64,000 nucleotides of DNA, taken from positions 62,001 through 126,000 of the forward strand of contig NZ_CALGRE010000045.1 in NCBI RefSeq assembly GCF_937958975.1, written 5' to 3'. Both the position numbers and the translations under genes were made by a program. Every line of letters starts with the position of its first letter. The stretch's first letter is position 1. The notes under the pieces are model-generated. The model ran no database searches, had not been told where the DNA came from, and saw only the letters and a list, made by a program, of their open reading frames with translations. Origin of the DNA: an uncultured Eubacterium sp. (GTDB lineage: Bacteria > Bacillota > Clostridia > Lachnospirales > Lachnospiraceae). Positions 9,608 to 19,865 of the stretch are shown here, piece by piece.

Positions 9608-10618
9608 ATGAAAGAGTTAGTGTCAGTCATATTACCAATATATAATGTAGAAAATTATTTAGAGAAGTGTGTAAATTCGGTACTCAGTCAGACATATCAT
9701 AATTTAGAAGTGATTTTAGTAGATGACGGAGCCAAGGATAACAGTGGTAAAATTTGTGATGAATTGAAAAAAAAAGATAAAAGAATACGGGTTGTGCATA
9801 AAGAAAATGGAGGATTGTCTTCGGCCAGAAATGCGGGATATGAGGTCGCAACGGGCAAGTATTTAATGTATATTGATAGTGATGACGAGATTAAGAGCGA
9901 GATTATTGAGAAATGCGTGTCAGTAATAGAACGTGATGAATCTGATTTGGTTATTTATGGATATGATAAAGTTGATGAACAGGGCAATCTTTTGGAAACT
10001 TGTGTATGGGGGAACAAATTGTTATCCAATAAAGAAATGGTATCTTATTTGTATAATGCAATACAGGAAATGTCATTTGGATATGCATGGAATAAGTTAT
10101 ATAGAAAGTCGGTCATTGACAAATCAGAAGTGTTAGCAGATGCCAAAGTAATAGACAGAGAAGATTTGGTCTATAATATGGAATTATTAAAGTATTTTAG
10201 AAAAATATCATATTTAGATTATTCAGGATATAGATATTTACAAAGAAATACAAGCCTGTTACATAATTCAAATTTGGCAAGGCTGGATGGTGTGGAATAT
10301 TTCGTTAAAAGAATAAAGAATATTGATGTGGGAAATGAAAAAGTAAACAGTAAAGTTTTTAATATGACAGTTTTACACTATTTGGCAGATTGTATTATAA
10401 AAAATATAATTTGGAATGATGAATTAGGCAGCAAAGAAAAAAAGAAAATTATGCAGGAAATAATAGATAAATGTCCATTTATTAATTGTTTATATGACGA
10501 TATAGATAATGGAAGGCATTTACGGTTACTATACAAAAGTATTGTCAATAAAAAGGCTAAGTATTTTATTTGGTATGTGAGATTAGGAGACTTAAAAAGA
10601 AAAATCCTTAATAGATAA
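9608..10618 (+). CDS. Glycosyltransferase family 2
   Basis: A 336-residue GT2 protein whose GT-A domain starts VSVILPIYNVENYLEKCV, with DDGAKDNSG, GGLSSARNAGYEVATG and the metal-binding YIDSDDEI. The C-terminal third is helical and unassigned. AAAGGAAG precedes the ATG and it starts 12 bases after the previous stop. A sugar-transfer step in repeat-unit assembly is inferred; donor unknown. Confidence 0.88.
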   Translation: MKELVSVILPIYNVENYLEKCVNSVLSQTYHNLEVILVDDGAKDNSGKICDELKKKDKRIRVVHKENGGLSSARNAGYEVATGKYLMYIDSDDEIKSEIIEKCVSVIERDESDLVIYGYDKVDEQGNLLETCVWGNKLLSNKEMVSYLYNAIQEMSFGYAWNKLYRKSVIDKSEVLADAKVIDREDLVYNMELLKYFRKISYLDYSGYRYLQRNTSLLHNSNLARLDGVEYFVKRIKNIDVGNEKVNSKVFNMTVLHYLADCIIKNIIWNDELGSKEKKKIMQEIIDKCPFINCLYDDIDNGRHLRLLYKSIVNKKAKYFIWYVRLGDLKRKILNR

Positions 10619-10687
10619 TGTCATTTCCGGCATGAATACAGAAGAAATCAGGTATAGACGCAATATCAAAAAGAGGTTAACACAAAA

Positions 10688-11656
10688 ATGGATAAAGTGA
10701 GTATAGTTATTCCTGTGTATAATGCAGATAAATATATTAATCAATGCATTCAGAGTGTTGTTTGTCAGAAATATGAAAATATAGAAATTATAATCATAGA
10801 TGATTATTCTACAGATAACAGTTTGAATAGATGTAAACAATATGAAAAAGAAGACAATAGAATAAAAGTATATCAGGCGAATGGTAAAGGGGTAAGTGCG
10901 GCAAGAAATACAGGAATTTCTAAGGCTACGGGAAAGTATATTTGTTTTCTGGACAGTGATGATGCGTATGAAACAGCATATGTGGAAACAATGTTGTATG
11001 AAATCAATAAAGATAAAAGCGAGTTGGTTGTTTGCGGTTATAAGGAGATATATAGTAAGGAAGAAAATAACAAGCGTGTAAGTAATCAAAGTTTATCCGT
11101 GGAAGAGTATTTAAATATTATGGTATCAAATCGAGAGACAGAAGATATGGTTAATTACCCATGGAATAAACTTTATGTAAGACAAATTTTAGACGACAAT
11201 AATATTAGGTTTGATGAGACAATTTCTGTGTCAGAAGATGCATTGTTTAATATGATATATTTGCAGCATATAAATAAAGTGACAGTAATAGAGGAATGTT
11301 TATATAAACATTATATGGTTGAAGGTTCCCTGGTCAACAGTAAAATTGAATTGGACAAGCAGAAAGATACTTTACTAATGATATTTAAAGAATATGAAAG
11401 GAATTATTCCATAAGAAATATGGAAGATAAATATAGGACAGTAATAGGGAAAAAGTTGTTATATTATTTTTTGCGATTGTGTCAAATTTATAAAGGAGAC
11501 AAATTAAGACAGATTATAAAAGAATTACATCATACTGATTATTTCAAATATATAAAGAAGGCTGAATGTATTAATTTAAATTACAAAATATTTAAGTGGT
11601 TATATTGTTTTAATTTGAATAGATTATTGGCAATTTATTCTGAAGTGAAGCAATAA
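10688..11656 (+). CDS. Glycosyltransferase family 2
   Basis: A 322-residue GT2 protein with VSIVIPVYNADKYINQCI, IDDYSTDNS, GVSAARNTGISKATG and the DxD motif FLDSDDAY. The gene is very AT-rich compared with the rfb genes, like most of the 9-17 kb stretch, which fits a horizontally exchanged cassette. Its order and orientation match the rest of the operon. Substrate unknown. Confidence 0.88.
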   Translation: MDKVSIVIPVYNADKYINQCIQSVVCQKYENIEIIIIDDYSTDNSLNRCKQYEKEDNRIKVYQANGKGVSAARNTGISKATGKYICFLDSDDAYETAYVETMLYEINKDKSELVVCGYKEIYSKEENNKRVSNQSLSVEEYLNIMVSNRETEDMVNYPWNKLYVRQILDDNNIRFDETISVSEDALFNMIYLQHINKVTVIEECLYKHYMVEGSLVNSKIELDKQKDTLLMIFKEYERNYSIRNMEDKYRTVIGKKLLYYFLRLCQIYKGDKLRQIIKELHHTDYFKYIKKAECINLNYKIFKWLYCFNLNRLLAIYSEVKQ

Positions 11657-11675
11657 GTAGACGAAAGGGATAGAA

Positions 11676-12878
11676 ATGAAGATAGCAATGATAACTCCGG
11701 GATATCTCCCGGTTCCGGCCGTTAACGGAGGAGCAGTAGAGATATTGATACAAAGATTGATAGAAGGGAATGAAAAAGGGGAAGAAAATACAATTGATGT
11801 ATATTCCAATGATAACATTGCTTTAGATAATTATTCATATAAAAATACAAATATTATAAAAGTAAAAATTAGCAGATACACTCAGGTTATAAATGGTATA
11901 ACAAATAAGCTGTATCAAATAACAAAGAGAAAAAAGTGGAGAACATCATATGGAAGAGAAGTTATCAAACAGCTTCGAAATAAGGAATATGATTTCGTGG
12001 TGGTGCATAACAATCTGATGGCATATCGGGATATATATGAACTAACCGAAAATAAGGATAATCTTGTATATGTATTACATAATGATATTAATGTGAATGA
12101 CGAAAATCATGTTATTATTGCAAAGCTCATTGGAAGAACAGCAAAAAAAATTTTGGCTGTGAGTAATTTTTCTAAAAATGAATTTGTAAAATTGACGGGC
12201 AATGGGAATATAGATGTTTTATATAATTGCGTTAAATTAGAAGAATATAGAGATATTTGTGATGACCAATATATATGCCGAATGAAAGAAGAATATGGAA
12301 TTGCTGATAGTGATTTTGTGTTTATGTTTAGTGGAAGAATTGACATATATAAAGGCGTTTTAGAATTGATTAAAGCTTTTAAGAGACTTAAATATGAGAA
12401 TGTTAAATTATTGGTTGTAGGTAAATCATGGTTTGATGAAGGAGAAGGAAATGATTCGTATTCTCTGGAAGTGGAAGAACAGAGCAGAGAGATAAAAGAC
12501 AGGATTGTGTTTACAGGCTTTGTAAAGCCGGAAAAGATGCCTTTTTATTATAAAATGGCAGATTGCTTAGTTGTTCCTTCAATATGGGAAGAACCTTTTG
12601 GAGTTGTTGCCCTGGAGGGAATGGCAGCAGGTCTTGCACTGATTGTTACGGATTCAGGTGGTCTTACTGAAGTTATCGACGATACATGTGCATTTGTAGT
12701 AGAAAAAGAAAATGATTTGATACAAAATTTGTATGAGGCAATGGAAAAGATATATTTAGAGCCAATTATTGTTGAAAAAATGAAAAGAAATGCCATATCC
12801 CGAGTGAACTCCATTTCAGAATTTGATTCAAAAAATTATTATAAGTATTTTTGTGAAAAGTTAGAAATACATCAATAA
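11676..12878 (+). CDS. Glycosyltransferase family 4, copy 1 of a tandem pair
   Basis: A 400-residue GT4 enzyme. It begins MITPGYLPVPAVNGGAVE and carries the donor-site motif PSIWEEPFGVVALEGMA, where the E-x7-E glutamates are in EPFGVVALE. The next gene (12916-14109) has the same beginning and the same PSMWEEPFG motif, so the two are tandem paralogues. An AAAGGG site precedes the ATG. Spacing of 19 bp to the gene upstream supports cotranscription. Confidence 0.87.
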   Translation: MKIAMITPGYLPVPAVNGGAVEILIQRLIEGNEKGEENTIDVYSNDNIALDNYSYKNTNIIKVKISRYTQVINGITNKLYQITKRKKWRTSYGREVIKQLRNKEYDFVVVHNNLMAYRDIYELTENKDNLVYVLHNDINVNDENHVIIAKLIGRTAKKILAVSNFSKNEFVKLTGNGNIDVLYNCVKLEEYRDICDDQYICRMKEEYGIADSDFVFMFSGRIDIYKGVLELIKAFKRLKYENVKLLVVGKSWFDEGEGNDSYSLEVEEQSREIKDRIVFTGFVKPEKMPFYYKMADCLVVPSIWEEPFGVVALEGMAAGLALIVTDSGGLTEVIDDTCAFVVEKENDLIQNLYEAMEKIYLEPIIVEKMKRNAISRVNSISEFDSKNYYKYFCEKLEIHQ

Positions 12879-12915
12879 AAATAAGCACAAACATAGATAG
12901 AAAGAGTTTTAAAGA

Positions 12916-14109
12916 ATGAGAATTGCTATTATAACAAAAGGCGGTCTGCCTATGCCGAATGTACGAGGCGGTGGTGTTGAAACATTAACTACAGCATTGC
13001 TAAATGAAAATGAAAATACCGAAAATGAGATAGTAGTCTATTGCATAAAGAATGATGAGGCGAGGAAAAAAGGCGAAGAATATCTTAAGACAGAGTTTGT
13101 ACAATTACCTTTGCAGAATAGGACGGTGTATGACAGGGCAAGATGCAGAATAACGAAAGACTTTCCCAGAGAAACACCATATTCTTTTAGCAAAGTCATG
13201 AAATTAATTAAGCGGGAAAATTTTGATAAAATTGTAATTGAAAACACGCCGTGGCAGTTTCCATATTTTGTAAAAGAATTTGGCGAGAAAGTATTTTTAC
13301 ATTTGCATAATGACTGGGTGAATGACAGTTGGAATGAAAATTATCAAAAGAAATTCAGGGATGCGATAAATCATTGTGGTGGCGTATTAGCAATAAGCAA
13401 TTATATGAAATCCAGAGTTGAAACCATACAGGGAGTCGACAGCAATAAAATTCAGGTATTATGTAATGCTACAGATTTGGAATTGTTTTCAAAACAGATT
13501 GCAGATGAAGAACGGGAAAGTATTAGAAGTGAATTAGGAATAAAGAAAGAGGAAAGTTTAATTATTTATACAGGGAGATTGTGTGAAGATAAAGGAGTTG
13601 TGCAGCTGCTTTGTGCATTTGAAAATATATGTAAAAGATATGATACAGTTAAACTGTTGATTGTAGGTTCAGTGTCTTATGGAAAAACGACCAGCGATTC
13701 ATATACAGACAGAATAAGAGATTTTATAGCAAAGTATCCGGACAAGATTGTAACGACAGGTTTTGTGCCGTATGAACAGATATATAAATATTATTCTATA
13801 GCGGATATTCATGTGATTCCGTCTATGTGGGAAGAACCTTTTGGATTGGTAGCAATTGAGGGTATGGCTGTGGGATTACCTATTATCAGTACGGATTCAG
13901 GAGGACTTGTAGAGATTTTTGATGATGATTGTGCAATTATTGTAAAAAGAAGTAATATTGTCTGCGAGTTGGAAAATGCAATCGAAGGATTGTTGACTGA
14001 TAAAGAAAAGTGTCGAAAGTTGGGAGCAAAGGCGAAAGATAAGATTAAAAGACATAAAGAGTATTCATATGCTGAATATTACAACAGATTTATAGAAATG
14101 ATATCATAG
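12916..14109 (+). CDS. Glycosyltransferase family 4, copy 2 of a tandem pair
   Basis: A 397-residue GT4 enzyme beginning IITKGGLPMPNVRGGGVETL, with FLHLHNDW in the N-terminal domain, IYTGRLCEDKGV at the domain junction and PSMWEEPFGLVAIEGMA in the donor site. It is paralogous to the preceding gene. The HLHND motif is common in capsule and teichoic-type GT4 proteins. Donor sugar unknown. Confidence 0.87.
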   Translation: MRIAIITKGGLPMPNVRGGGVETLTTALLNENENTENEIVVYCIKNDEARKKGEEYLKTEFVQLPLQNRTVYDRARCRITKDFPRETPYSFSKVMKLIKRENFDKIVIENTPWQFPYFVKEFGEKVFLHLHNDWVNDSWNENYQKKFRDAINHCGGVLAISNYMKSRVETIQGVDSNKIQVLCNATDLELFSKQIADEERESIRSELGIKKEESLIIYTGRLCEDKGVVQLLCAFENICKRYDTVKLLIVGSVSYGKTTSDSYTDRIRDFIAKYPDKIVTTGFVPYEQIYKYYSIADIHVIPSMWEEPFGLVAIEGMAVGLPIISTDSGGLVEIFDDDCAIIVKRSNIVCELENAIEGLLTDKEKCRKLGAKAKDKIKRHKEYSYAEYYNRFIEMIS

Positions 14110-14143
14110 TATTGATGAAAAATAATTTAAATAAAGGAAATAG

Positions 14144-15268
14144 ATGATGAGGAAAAAAATCACTTTTTATTGTGATTCAATGGACAGTGGTGGAACAGAA
14201 AAAGCAACGTTAGATTTGGTAAATAATTTATCAAAAGAAAAGTATGAGATAACAGTTGTACAGTTAGCACCAGGAGGAAAATATCACAAGCAACTTCATA
14301 GGAATATTAAATGTAAAGAAATTATACATGTTTCCCCCAAAAAGGCATTTCGGTTATATTGGTGGGCAAGAAAAATATATAATAAAATTCCAATAGCAAT
14401 AAATCATAAACTGTTTATTGGTGATAAACAGGATGTGGAAATAGCTTGTGGATATGGTTATCCTACACAAATAGTAGCAAAATCAAAAAAGGCAAAAAAA
14501 ATCTCATGGATACACATGGATGTCTCACTGGACCGAAATTATGTGTCAAATCTTTCAAGGGAAGAAGGAGAAGAATATTTTGAGGGAATTGATGAGTTTG
14601 TGTGTGTATCTAATGATTGTGCCATAAAGTTTAATGAGAAATTTGGGTATGAAGAAAAAACAAAGGTATGTTATAACATAGTTCCTGCGGATAACATAAT
14701 AAGGCAATCTAAGGAAAATATCGATATAAAGTTTCAAACAGAGAATTTTAATATTATTAGTATAGGAAGATTGACATGGCAAAAGGGATTTGACAATTTA
14801 ATAAATGCAATTCAGTCAATTATAAAGGAGAATAGTAAAATACATCTCTATATTGTTGGCGAGGGGGAGGACAGAAAACTTTTGCAAAATTTAATGAAAG
14901 ATTTAGATGTCGCAGATAATATCCATCTCTTAGGACATGTCGATAATCCATATCCACTGCTTAAAAATGCTGATTTGTATGTATGTTCTTCCAGACATGA
15001 ATCATTTAGTCTTACGGTAGCTGAAAGTTTAATCCTTGAAACGCCTGTGATATCAACCAGATGTACAGGACCGATAGAATTGCTTGAAAACGGTAAATAT
15101 GGATTGCTTGTTGACAATAATGTAAGTGCATTAAGAGATGGAATAGCAGATATTTTAGAAAATAAAGAAAAACTAGCTGATTTGAAGAGCATGGCGTGCA
15201 AAAGAAAAGAATTTTTTGATATAAAAAAAAGTATTAAAAAATGGGAAACAATTCTCGATGAAAAATAA
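14144..15268 (+). CDS. Glycosyltransferase family 4
   Basis: A 374-residue GT4 enzyme with FYCDSMDSGGTEKATLDLV at the N-terminus, SIGRLTWQKGFDNLINAI at the junction and SSRHESFSLTVAESL as the donor-binding E-x7-E. Two adjacent ATG codons (14144 and 14147) follow AAAGGAAATAG, and either may be used. Its last codons run up to the LicD gene's ribosome site, so the two are likely coupled. Confidence 0.87.
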   Translation: MMRKKITFYCDSMDSGGTEKATLDLVNNLSKEKYEITVVQLAPGGKYHKQLHRNIKCKEIIHVSPKKAFRLYWWARKIYNKIPIAINHKLFIGDKQDVEIACGYGYPTQIVAKSKKAKKISWIHMDVSLDRNYVSNLSREEGEEYFEGIDEFVCVSNDCAIKFNEKFGYEEKTKVCYNIVPADNIIRQSKENIDIKFQTENFNIISIGRLTWQKGFDNLINAIQSIIKENSKIHLYIVGEGEDRKLLQNLMKDLDVADNIHLLGHVDNPYPLLKNADLYVCSSRHESFSLTVAESLILETPVISTRCTGPIELLENGKYGLLVDNNVSALRDGIADILENKEKLADLKSMACKRKEFFDIKKSIKKWETILDEK

Positions 15269-15278
15269 AGGAGAGATT

Positions 15279-16061
15279 ATGATGAAGAAGATTGAACAGG
15301 AAGATTGTAGAAAAATATTAATCGATGTTTTGAATGAAATGGTTAAAATATGTAATGAAAACAATCTTAGATATTATCTGGCATATGGAACTTTGATTGG
15401 AGCAATACGACATAAAGGTTTTATTCCTTGGGATGATGATATTGATTTATGGATGCCGCGACCGGATTATGATAGATTTGTTGAAATTATGCAAAAATAT
15501 AAGGGAAAGTACAGAGTATTAACAGCGTTAAATGATAAAGAGTACAATTATCCTTTCGCCAAGGTAGTTGATACAGAAACATATGTAAAGGAATATGAGA
15601 ATACAGATATCAGAAATCTTGGTGTATATGTCGATATATTTCCGTTAGATGGATTAGGAAATGATTATAAATCAGCATTAGATACAATAAAGAGTTTAAA
15701 TGTTAAGTGTTGGAGGGTATGGCAGCTCTATACGGTTAACTTTAAAAACAATGGTATTAAAGGTACTATTTTAAAAATAATAGGTAAAAAAAATCTATTT
15801 AGAAGTTTCATTCGGGCATGTAAGAAATGTTCCTATGATGAGTCTGAATTGGTTGGTATGCCTTGTTATCGTGATAATGATATAAAAATATTTGAGCGTT
15901 CGTATTTTGATAAAACAACAACAGCTTTCTTTGAAGGTTGTGAATATAACGTTCCACTGGAATATGATAAGGTATTAAAAAATATTTATGGTGATTATAT
16001 GCAGTTACCGCCTGAAAATGAAAGAAAGTCGTTACATATCATGGATGCGTTTTATAGATAA
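15279..16061 (+). CDS. LicD family phosphotransferase
   Basis: A 260-residue LicD protein. The defining block is visible as YGTLIGAIRHKGFIPWDDDI, followed by DLWMPRPDYDRF; the DDDID acidic cluster is the metal site of this nucleotidyltransferase-fold family. LicD proteins transfer phosphocholine or other phospho-substituents (for example glycerol- or ribitol-phosphate) onto glycans; the group here is unknown. An upstream in-frame ATG (15258) overlaps the previous gene, but AAAGGAGAG at 15267-15275 selects the ATG at 15279 or 15282. It suggests a phosphodiester decoration on the polymer. Confidence 0.9.
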   Translation: MMKKIEQEDCRKILIDVLNEMVKICNENNLRYYLAYGTLIGAIRHKGFIPWDDDIDLWMPRPDYDRFVEIMQKYKGKYRVLTALNDKEYNYPFAKVVDTETYVKEYENTDIRNLGVYVDIFPLDGLGNDYKSALDTIKSLNVKCWRVWQLYTVNFKNNGIKGTILKIIGKKNLFRSFIRACKKCSYDESELVGMPCYRDNDIKIFERSYFDKTTTAFFEGCEYNVPLEYDKVLKNIYGDYMQLPPENERKSLHIMDAFYR

Positions 16062-16134
16062 TAAATTTATAGAATATAATAATGAGAAATTTCAGTTGAG
16101 TTAATTTAACGAAATCATTTTAGTAGGTGAAAAA

Positions 16135-17073
16135 ATGGATAGTTTAATCAGTGTTATAATACCTATTTATAATGCACAAAAATATTTGTCGAGGTGCATG
16201 GAATCGATTATAAAACAATCGTATAAAAATTTAGAAATAATATTAATAAATGATGGTTCTAAAGATGATTCTTTAGTGATATGCGAGCAGTATAGAAAGA
16301 ATGATAGTAGAATTGTTCTGGTGAATCAGGAGAATAAAGGAGTGTCATATTGCAGGAACTATGGAGTAGGGATTGCTAAGGGTGAGTATATTATTTTTAT
16401 TGATAGTGATGATTACATAAGTGATAATATGATAGAGACTCTATATTCTGAGCAAAAAAAAGAGAATGCAGATATGGTTCAGTGCGGATATCAAATCCTT
16501 TATGAAAATAATAGTATTTCAAAAAATATATATCATGAAAAACTTATTGAATCAAAAGAAAAAATATTAAAATTTTATTTTCATAATCTCGAATTGTGTG
16601 TTGTTCCGTGGAACAAACTAATAAGAAAAGAATTAATGAAAGAGATACGTTTTCCTTTAGAGCGGAGATTTGAGGATGAAGCTACCATGTACAAGCTTTT
16701 TTACAGTGCCAATAAAGTAGTAAACCTTGAGGAGTTACATTATTTTTATTATCAAAATGAATTTAGCTTTATGAATCAGGAAGCCATGAGTGCAAAAAAG
16801 ATAAAGGACTTAATCAGAGCAAAAGAGGAAATGGCATTATTTATGACAGATAAATGTCCTGAGATAGAAACGGAGGTATGGAATGAGTTTTTATGGATTT
16901 TGTTTATGAATTACATAAAGATTATTAAAGGTACCGATAAAGATGCAGATTTTATTTGGGTAAGAGATAAATTTATAGAGTATTATGATAAGATGAAAAA
17001 AAGCAGAAGAATTAAGAGAACAACATTATTTGTTTTGAGATATGTTCCTATTGCTTTCAAGGTTAAGAAATAA
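16135..17073 (+). CDS. Glycosyltransferase family 2
   Basis: A 312-residue GT2 protein with ISVIIPIYNAQKYLSRCM, LINDGSKDDS, GVSYCRNYGVGIAKG and the DxD motif FIDSDDYI. It follows LicD after a 73-bp AT-rich spacer that contains no evident terminator. GTAGGTG precedes the ATG. It likely completes the side chain or main chain of the repeat unit; substrate unknown. Confidence 0.88.
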   Translation: MDSLISVIIPIYNAQKYLSRCMESIIKQSYKNLEIILINDGSKDDSLVICEQYRKNDSRIVLVNQENKGVSYCRNYGVGIAKGEYIIFIDSDDYISDNMIETLYSEQKKENADMVQCGYQILYENNSISKNIYHEKLIESKEKILKFYFHNLELCVVPWNKLIRKELMKEIRFPLERRFEDEATMYKLFYSANKVVNLEELHYFYYQNEFSFMNQEAMSAKKIKDLIRAKEEMALFMTDKCPEIETEVWNEFLWILFMNYIKIIKGTDKDADFIWVRDKFIEYYDKMKKSRRIKRTTLFVLRYVPIAFKVKK

Positions 17074-17119
17074 GTATTTTGTTCAGATATAGCTCTCATT
17101 ATTTTGAAAGGAAAAAAGA

Positions 17120-18310
17120 ATGAAAAGAAATTTAATTTTATATGCACATGCTGGAAGTGGTAATCATGGGTGTGAAGCACTTGTTAGAAGTACGGCAAAA
17201 TGTTTGAAAGAAGAGTATGATATAACACTTATGACAGAGAGAATCGAAGAGGATTATAAGTACAAAGCTAGTGAAAAATGTAAGTACATATATAGTTCTA
17301 AAAAGTATAAAAAGAATACTGTTGAATATTTTAAATATGCTATAAAATACAGGTTAAAGAAGAATCAGGCAAATCCTTTTCCAGCCTCCTGCTGGCAATT
17401 AAAAGGAAAATTGAATCATAGTGTGGCAATGTCAATTGGTGGAGATAATTATTGTTATGTAGACAGCAATGTGGACTGGTTATTAGAGGAGTTAATAACC
17501 AGTCATAAGTATTTTGTAGGGAGAGGAGTACCAACCGTTTTATGGGGGTGCTCTATAGAGGAAGATACGTTAAAAAATGAAAGATTATTAAAAGATATCA
17601 AAAAATTTGATTTAATCACAGTGAGAGAGACATTGTCAAAAGACAATCTTGAAAAATATGGATTGAAAGATAATGTAGTTCTTACATGTGATTCGGCATT
17701 TTTCTTAGATACACAAAAAGTATTATTACCTGATAAATTTATTGAGGGAAACACTGTGGGAATAAACGTAAGTCCGATGGTTATAGGGAATGAGAATAAA
17801 AGTGGTATAGTTCTAAGAAATTATTGCAGTATGATAGAGTATATTTTGGAAGCAACGGACATGAATATTGTGCTTATACCTCACGTCGTATGGGAAGGGA
17901 ATGATGATAGGATTTCATTGAAAACTATTTATGATAAATATGCACATACAGGTAGAGTAGTACAGATTGAAGATTATAATTGCGAGAAATTAAAAGGATA
18001 TATTGCTAATTGTAGGTTTTTTATAGGTGCCAGAACGCATGCGACAATAGCCGCATATTCTTCGGGGGTTCCAACATTAGTGGCGGGATATTCAATCAAG
18101 GCTAAAGGAATCGCAAAGGATTTGTTTGGAACTTATGAGCATTTTGTAGTGCCTGTGTCAGAAATGACAAGTGAGAACCAGCTATTGGAAGAGTTTCAAT
18201 GGATATATGACAACGAAGCAAAAATTAGAAGTACATTGAAAAAGGTTTTGCCGGAATATAAAAATAGAATGAAAGATTCTATTAAAGCATTAGAAAGACT
18301 ATATAATTAA
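17120..18310 (+). CDS. Polysaccharide pyruvyl transferase family protein
   Basis: A 396-residue member of the PF04230 family, which moves a ketal-pyruvate from phosphoenolpyruvate onto a sugar of the polymer. It starts YAHAGSGNHGCEALVRST, has the MSIGGDNYCYVDSN acidic segment, and near the C-terminus RTHATIAAYSSGVPTL with the His/Arg region of the GT-B-like fold. AAAGGAAA precedes the ATG. Genes of this family often sit beside FrhB-like proteins in bacterial glycan loci, as here (20767-22566). Confidence 0.9.
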   Translation: MKRNLILYAHAGSGNHGCEALVRSTAKCLKEEYDITLMTERIEEDYKYKASEKCKYIYSSKKYKKNTVEYFKYAIKYRLKKNQANPFPASCWQLKGKLNHSVAMSIGGDNYCYVDSNVDWLLEELITSHKYFVGRGVPTVLWGCSIEEDTLKNERLLKDIKKFDLITVRETLSKDNLEKYGLKDNVVLTCDSAFFLDTQKVLLPDKFIEGNTVGINVSPMVIGNENKSGIVLRNYCSMIEYILEATDMNIVLIPHVVWEGNDDRISLKTIYDKYAHTGRVVQIEDYNCEKLKGYIANCRFFIGARTHATIAAYSSGVPTLVAGYSIKAKGIAKDLFGTYEHFVVPVSEMTSENQLLEEFQWIYDNEAKIRSTLKKVLPEYKNRMKDSIKALERLYN

Positions 18311-18328
18311 AACGATGAGGCACAGGAA

Positions 18329-19864
18329 ATGAAAATTGAAAGAACGAAAAATGCAACCAGAAACATAGTATATGGTGTGGTTTTGAAAATTTATCAATTG
18401 TTGGTCCCGTTTGTAGTTAGAACTGCAATGATTTATGTTATGGGAACAAAATACCTAGGCTTAGGAAGCTTATTCACCTCAGTGTTGTCTGTCTTAAATT
18501 TGACAGAGCTTGGTGTTGGGGCAGCTATGGTATTTAGTATGTATAAACCGATTGCAGAGGACGATGAGGAGAAAATCTGCGCTTTAATGCGTTTGTACAA
18601 ACTGTATTACCGAGTGATTGGATTAGTAATTTTAGTGGTAGGTGTAGCAATTACACCGATAGTGCCACAGCTGGTAAAAGGTTCTGTTCCGGATGGGATT
18701 AGTTTAATTGTACTCTATTATTTGAATTTAGGTACGACAGTTCTGACCTACTGGTTGTTTGCATATAAAAACAGTTTACTTCAAGCACACCAAAGATTGG
18801 ATGTGACAAGCAAGGTCACAATTGTAAATTCTACATTGTTATATGCTCTTCAAATTGGAGCAATTTTTTTGAAAAACTATTATTTGTATGTAATAGTAGG
18901 TTTGGCGACAACAGCATTGGGAAATATTTGTACTGCTGTCATTGTCAATAAAATGTATCCTCAATATAAAGCGCAAGGAAAATTGCCGAAGCAGGAAGTT
19001 AAGGCTATTAATCGAAGAATCAAGGATTTATTTACTGCAAAATTGGGAAGTGTTATTGTTAGTTCCGTAGATTCTATTGTTATATCCGCCTTTATAGGTC
19101 TGTCAACTTTGGGTGTATATAACAATTATTACTATATTATGTCGTCTGTTATGGGATTTATTACTATTATTTTTAATTCATGTTTAGCCGGAATAGGCAA
19201 TAGCATTGTGACTGAATCGCGAGAGAAGAACTATAATGATTTTAAGTTAATGTCTTTTATTGTGGGATGGATTATGGCCGTTTGTATACCATGTTTTCTA
19301 TGCCTTTATCAACCATTTATGAAGCTGTGGGTTAAGTATAAAGAGAATATGCTCCCGGATGACACAATAATTTTATTTTGTGTTTATTTCTTTGTGTGTG
19401 AAATATCTATGGTGTGGGCAACATATAAAGATGCAGCAGGAATTTGGCATGAGGATAGATTCCGACCATTAATTGGAGCCCTGGCAAATTTGTTTATGAA
19501 TATTGTATTTGTAAAAGCATTTGGTATGGGGATATATGGTATATTATTATCAACAATATTAAGTTATATTTTAATCTCAATGCCTTGGCTGGTATATAAT
19601 TTATTTCACAGGGTTTTTCAAATGTCATATTTGGAATATTTAAAAGAAATAGTTAAATTACTTTTTATGATTTTTATTATCTGTGTAGTTTCATATTTTA
19701 TTTGCCTTAATATTAATTGTAACCTAATTGCACAAATCGTAATAAAAGGTATTGTTTGTTTTGTTGTTTCTAACGCAATTATCGTATTGGTCTATTTTAG
19801 AACAGGTGAGTTTAATCGTGCAAAAAGTATTTTTAAGGGAATGATATTGAGAAAGAGAGGCTGA
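18329..19864 (+). CDS. Wzx-type polysaccharide flippase (MOP superfamily)
   Basis: A 511-residue membrane protein with about 12-14 predicted spans. The N-terminal GTKYLGLGSLFTSVLSVLN is typical of Wzx/RfbX proteins, which flip undecaprenyl-linked repeat units across the membrane. CAGGAA precedes the ATG. With the polymerase candidate at 6208-7296 and the Wzz/BY-kinase proteins at 23.5-26.5 kb it makes a complete Wzy-dependent export route. Confidence 0.9.
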   Translation: MKIERTKNATRNIVYGVVLKIYQLLVPFVVRTAMIYVMGTKYLGLGSLFTSVLSVLNLTELGVGAAMVFSMYKPIAEDDEEKICALMRLYKLYYRVIGLVILVVGVAITPIVPQLVKGSVPDGISLIVLYYLNLGTTVLTYWLFAYKNSLLQAHQRLDVTSKVTIVNSTLLYALQIGAIFLKNYYLYVIVGLATTALGNICTAVIVNKMYPQYKAQGKLPKQEVKAINRRIKDLFTAKLGSVIVSSVDSIVISAFIGLSTLGVYNNYYYIMSSVMGFITIIFNSCLAGIGNSIVTESREKNYNDFKLMSFIVGWIMAVCIPCFLCLYQPFMKLWVKYKENMLPDDTIILFCVYFFVCEISMVWATYKDAAGIWHEDRFRPLIGALANLFMNIVFVKAFGMGIYGILLSTILSYILISMPWLVYNLFHRVFQMSYLEYLKEIVKLLFMIFIICVVSYFICLNINCNLIAQIVIKGIVCFVVSNAIIVLVYFRTGEFNRAKSIFKGMILRKRG

Positions 19865-19865
19865 A

